Of a DNA stretch of 64,000 nucleotides, positions 61,096-64,000 are shown one piece after another. Position 1 is the first letter of the stretch; every line of letters starts with the position of its first letter. The notes under the pieces are model-generated. The model had not been told where the DNA came from. It made no database searches and worked only from the letters and a program-made list of their open reading frames with translations. A program made the position numbers and the translations under genes. This DNA comes from JBIOJM01 sp044450785 (GTDB taxonomy: Bacteria > Planctomycetota > Planctomycetia > Isosphaerales > Isosphaeraceae). The stretch spans positions 1-64,000 of the forward strand of contig JBIOJM010000012.1 of assembly GCA_044450785.1 (NCBI GenBank), written 5' to 3'.

Positions 61096-61887
61096 ATGTC
61101 GAGCCGACCTCCGAAATCGATCGACGGCAACTGGCTTCCCCTCGAACCGGCAAATCCGGCTGTTGAGGAGCAAGCGAAAGCGATATTGGCTCAACTCTCG
61201 GTGGCCGCGATTCTTTTCTCGGTGATGTTTCTCTTGTTCCCCTTGGTATTCAAGGACTGGCGTATGCTGCCTTGGCGCTGGCCGGAATGGGGGAAAATCG
61301 TCGGGCTGATAGGCGTCTGTCTGTGTGGATGGATCTGCATCAGTTGCGTCATCACGCTCGGCAAGCGACGATTTAGTAACTGGCGCCATTCTGGAGGTCT
61401 TGGTCCTTATGATGTCTGGTTGATGCAAGGATCGCAGTCTCATCAACCGCTCAAGTTCAGGATTCTTCAGCAGACCCGGAGGCCGGTCAATATCGCGCGG
61501 CTGGATGTCTCACTCATCTGCGTAGACACGATTGTTCAGGTTCACTTTGATCCAGCCGCTCCACACTTTCATCCTGCACTCATCCGGGATCGCGAGCTCT
61601 GGTCCAACACGAAGACCAGTGCTTTCGAGAGTCCGTTCTTCCCGGCTGAAAGTATCATTGAAATCTCGACAGAGTTCGCGATCCCCGAAGTGGCCGAGCT
61701 ACTCCACCGGCGCGACGGAGAAGAGGACCAAAAGCCAGGCGGGGGAAACACGGAGACGACGCGACATTTCCACTGGCGGGTGCGAATCGAAACTTATCTG
61801 ACGGATGGTCATGCGACCAAGGCCCTTTTCTGCCTGCCTACGAAAGCTGGCGACCCCGCAAGGTCGGATCCGGGGATCGTCGCATGA
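61096..61887 (+). CDS. Hypothetical two-helix membrane protein
   Basis: 263 aa. After a cytoplasmic leader come two membrane helices at about 33-53 (LSVAAILFSVMFLLFPLVF) and 66-87 (IVGLIGVCLCGWICISCVITL), then a soluble domain of about 170 residues with LKFRILQQTRRPVNIARLDV and HFHWRVRIETYL. Similar layouts occur in planctomycete proteins of unknown role. Base composition looks lower in GC than the flanking genes, perhaps a sign of transfer. Family not recognised. Confidence 0.55.
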   Translation: MSSRPPKSIDGNWLPLEPANPAVEEQAKAILAQLSVAAILFSVMFLLFPLVFKDWRMLPWRWPEWGKIVGLIGVCLCGWICISCVITLGKRRFSNWRHSGGLGPYDVWLMQGSQSHQPLKFRILQQTRRPVNIARLDVSLICVDTIVQVHFDPAAPHFHPALIRDRELWSNTKTSAFESPFFPAESIIEISTEFAIPEVAELLHRRDGEEDQKPGGGNTETTRHFHWRVRIETYLTDGHATKALFCLPTKAGDPARSDPGIVA

Positions 61888-61972
61888 GATGGTGCTCGCG
61901 AAAGCCCGCTCCGAGTATACGTAAAAAGATGACCGTCCCCTTTTCCAGCCTGCAAGGTCACCCCGACGCGGC

Positions 61973-62011
61973 GTGGAACCGGGGGAACTAGGTTCGAATC
62001 CTAGATCCACA
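61973..62011 (+). other. tRNA-like T-arm/acceptor fragment
   Basis: CTAGG-TTCGAAT-CCTAG (61988-62004) is a perfect tRNA T-arm, followed by ATCCACA like a 3' acceptor strand; GTGGA at 61973-61977 could pair with TCCAC at 62006-62010. No D-arm or anticodon arm is evident upstream, so this is a fragment or chance resemblance, possibly an integration scar. Confidence 0.3.
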
Positions 62012-62171
62012 GTTCGTACGAGAAAGACGGCCTCGCGATCATCGTTGCTGTGCCTGATCCAGCGACGCTCTTCAAATTGCGCGATAGCCGGGACAGAATA
62101 ACCCCGAATCCGACTCGCGTCCCACCGTCCCTCAGGGGAAAAGTCGTCAGTCGACGGGAAGGGCATCGCAC

Positions 62172-62290
62172 ATGAGCGCAGAGCTGTTTTCGGCTGTCGC
62201 ATCGGGGAACGCAGGACGAGTGCGCGAACTCCTGGCTTCTGATCCTGCCGCCGCCAGTGCGAAGGACGGCGAAGGTGCGACGCCTCTGCG
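62172..62290 (+). pseudogene. Ankyrin-repeat gene remnant
   Basis: The frame from ATG 62172 reads MSAELFSAVASGNAGRVREL, LASDPAAASAKDGEGATPL, the typical opening of a small ankyrin-repeat protein. The motif then breaks off at TPL, where intact copies continue with HxAA. The longer open frame beyond is antisense to the next gene. Only about one repeat survives. Confidence 0.5.
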
Positions 62291-62333
62291 CCTTCGCCCA
62301 ATGAGCATGCCGGCCAGACGACGGGGCACCGCC

Positions 62334-63761
62334 TCAGCGTCCTACGCGCCTGCGCTCCGGCTCCGGTTCACCCTCGATGACGACCCACTCATAGATGCCG
62401 ATGCACATCTCATCGTTGGTCCCCTCGCCCCACCTGACGAGCTTGGGAGGCTTGTTTTGGTTGGCTGGATTCGCGTCGGAGTTATCGAAATGCGCCTGCA
62501 CCTCGAACCACGAACCCTTCGGCATGCGGATCGGCTCCTTGAAAGCGTAGGTGCCCTGCCAGTTGAAGTTCCAGTGGTCGATCTTGATCAGCGGGATACG
62601 GGTCTTGCCGTCGGGCAAGACAGCCGCGAAGGTAAAATCCTTTCCGAGCCAGTGCATGTGGGGCATCACCGAAGTGACAAGAATGTCACGGTCGAGCGCA
62701 CGGGCCATCATACTGGCTCCGGGCTTGGTCGATGCCTTGACTTCATAGTGAGTCGACCCTGCCGGAATCACCATGGCAGCCACTTCGCGGAGCAACTCGA
62801 GGATTCCAATTCTCTTTCCCGCCTTCTGGGCTTCCTCAACCTTGGCCCGGGCGGCCAGCGCCTGGCTCATCGTAAGGTTGGGAAAAACGAAACCGGTATG
62901 AACCTGGCGTGGCAACGGCTTCTTGGAAAAATAAAGGCCCACGGCGGTAGCGTCGGTCTCGGGCTTACCGGTCTTGTGGTAGTGGACCTGGATCAAAATG
63001 TCGGCCCCCTTGGGCAGCATGTATCCGGTGCCGTCGGGACAATACCGGGACTTGGCGCCCGGTGTCCAGATCGGCAGAAAGGCGGAGATGGGCACTCCAT
63101 CGCCGAATCCACCCAGGTCGTGATAACCGGGCCCCGGGTCAGCCGCATCGAGCTCGCGACCCCGGCCCGATGGATCCACTCCCGCGATAATGTGATGCAC
63201 GACCGAGCGATTGCCCGGATGAAAATCGACGGCCCGAATCCAGCGATCCTCGGGAGAATTCGTGTTGAGCACGAAAACGCGGAAGTCGTCGCTGCCCGTG
63301 GCTGCCAGGGGGTAAGGCTCGGGCATCGTCAGGATCACGTCCGGCTCGCCAAGCGCCCAGTCCGAAGAAAACGTCCGGGGCTCGGGCGCCTCTTTGGGAT
63401 CGCCTTCGGGGCAATTGGCATCAACCCACGACTGAAGCGTGGCGATCTCGTCCCCGGTCAGCACCCGCGCATCGCGGAACGGGCCGCCGAAGCTCGAAGA
63501 GGCAGGCCAGGGGGGCATCATCCGCTCGCCGGTCACGTGCGCCAGGTCCCTGGCGCGCTTGCGGGCCTGCTCATACGTGAGCAAAGAAAACGGCGCCACC
63601 TGATTGGGGCGGTGGCAATCCTGGCAGTTCTTTTGAAGGATACGTACCACGTCTTTATGGTAAGTCGGCGCTGGCTTCTCGGCCGCAACCAAGGTCGTGC
63701 TCCACGCCACGGCCGCGACGCCGCAGAGTAAGCTCAATTTCCACATCGAATGGCAAGCCAA
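62334..63761 (-). CDS. c-type cytochrome fused to copper type II monooxygenase-like domain
   Basis: 475 aa. TTG 63761 is chosen since GGAG lies 7 nt upstream; ATG 63746 is an alternative. A signal peptide (LSLLCGVAAVAWSTTLVAA) is followed by a monohaem domain with CQDCH at 46-50 and VAPFSLLTYEQARKRARD. The C-terminal part resembles peptidylglycine-hydroxylase-like copper monooxygenases: GNRSVVHHIIAG (His ligands), IQVHYHKTGKPETD, VMPHMHWLGKDF and EVQAHFDNSDANPANQN. Such fusions are common in planctomycetes; haem could feed electrons to copper. Periplasmic location is expected; substrate unknown. Confidence 0.8.
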   Translation of the reverse strand: MACHSMWKLSLLCGVAAVAWSTTLVAAEKPAPTYHKDVVRILQKNCQDCHRPNQVAPFSLLTYEQARKRARDLAHVTGERMMPPWPASSSFGGPFRDARVLTGDEIATLQSWVDANCPEGDPKEAPEPRTFSSDWALGEPDVILTMPEPYPLAATGSDDFRVFVLNTNSPEDRWIRAVDFHPGNRSVVHHIIAGVDPSGRGRELDAADPGPGYHDLGGFGDGVPISAFLPIWTPGAKSRYCPDGTGYMLPKGADILIQVHYHKTGKPETDATAVGLYFSKKPLPRQVHTGFVFPNLTMSQALAARAKVEEAQKAGKRIGILELLREVAAMVIPAGSTHYEVKASTKPGASMMARALDRDILVTSVMPHMHWLGKDFTFAAVLPDGKTRIPLIKIDHWNFNWQGTYAFKEPIRMPKGSWFEVQAHFDNSDANPANQNKPPKLVRWGEGTNDEMCIGIYEWVVIEGEPEPERRRVGR

Positions 63762-64000
63762 GACTTTGCTCCTTTATCTGGGTCTCTTCCGCTGAATCTT
63801 CGCGCGCGAACCCAACCTGATCCCACTACCCTTGAGCCAGGTGTCAAGTTTCAATTGAGAGGGTTTGTGCGGACGCAGAAGCTCTCACTCATAAAGCTCG
63901 GTGATACCAACCCGTTCGCAACCGCGTTCTGCGTCCACTCCTCGCGCCGTTTCGTGACCACCGAATATAGGTTGCATGAAGCTGTTGCTGTGGGCAAGAG
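63762..64000. other. Right-edge region without a supported gene
   Basis: Contains the start region of the monooxygenase-like gene. An ATG at 63975 on the plus strand could begin a gene leaving the window, but eight codons are too few to judge. Confidence 0.4.

Noticed and set aside
60865..61446. 193-codon minus-strand frame
   Set aside because: Arg/His-rich composition, no ribosome-binding site, overlaps the membrane-protein gene; a shadow.
62172..63731. A 519-codon plus-strand frame starting with an ankyrin motif
   Set aside because: Only the first 39 codons look coding; the rest is antisense to the well-supported monooxygenase-like gene.
63975..64000. Start of a gene MKLLLWAR at the right edge
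   Set aside because: Only eight codons and a weak ribosome-binding site; cannot be supported.

Overview
This window is high-GC DNA whose gene content points to a planctomycete, most likely of the Isosphaeraceae type. The signs are a DUF1559 major-pilin-like protein with a GFTLIELLVVIAIIA prepilin leader, eight large exported VCBS/FG-GAP proteins of the CRTAC1 type with ASPIC/UnbV C-termini, several multihaem cytochromes c, a sulfatase-like membrane protein, a haem/copper monooxygenase-like protein, Ser/Thr kinase and leucine-rich-repeat genes, REP palindromes with a RAYT transposase, and frequent GTG/TTG starts. The taxon is inferred from content; there is no rRNA gene or complete tRNA gene.

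Layout. 1-14 kb is mixed: a frameshifted partial kinase, an aspartyl-protease-like protein, a membrane protein, a B12/radical SAM protein, a YheT-like hydrolase, a 1160-aa AsmA-like protein divergent from an MFS transporter, a small gene overlapping a truncated aspartic protease remnant, a lipoprotein, YraN and a class-IV-like histone deacetylase homologue. 14-54 kb is an unusually dense cluster of extracytoplasmic VCBS/ASPIC proteins (eight), multihaem cytochromes c (three with seven CxxCH motifs, one with two) and TPR membrane proteins. It contains a tandem duplication (15029-19821) with a duplicated leader, an MBL-VCBS-cytochrome operon (20136-26001), a TPR-cytochrome-VCBS run (34280-39855), two divergent homologous operons with opposite gene order (45362-49703 and 49995-54321), and a VCBS protein whose frame is interrupted by one in-frame TGA followed by a SECIS-like hairpin (29440-31956). 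This cluster is broken by a mobile or decayed patch (26-27.8 kb: REP array, RAYT, DNA-methylase remnants) and by a sulfatase-like gene.

54-64 kb holds a decayed transposase with REP-like repeats, a sugar-type ABC operon whose binding protein is circularly permuted (55963-57042) followed by ATPase and permease, an LRR protein, a membrane protein, a tRNA-like fragment with an ankyrin remnant, and a c-haem plus copper-monooxygenase-like protein.

How it may work together (inference): the repeated linkage of VCBS/ASPIC proteins with multihaem cytochromes c and TPR anchors suggests one modular envelope system duplicated and reshuffled many times, perhaps for electron transfer or binding at the cell surface. 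The strongest single novelties are the candidate selenocysteine codon at 31294, the circularly permuted solute-binding protein, and the duplicated/reshuffled cytochrome-VCBS-TPR modules.
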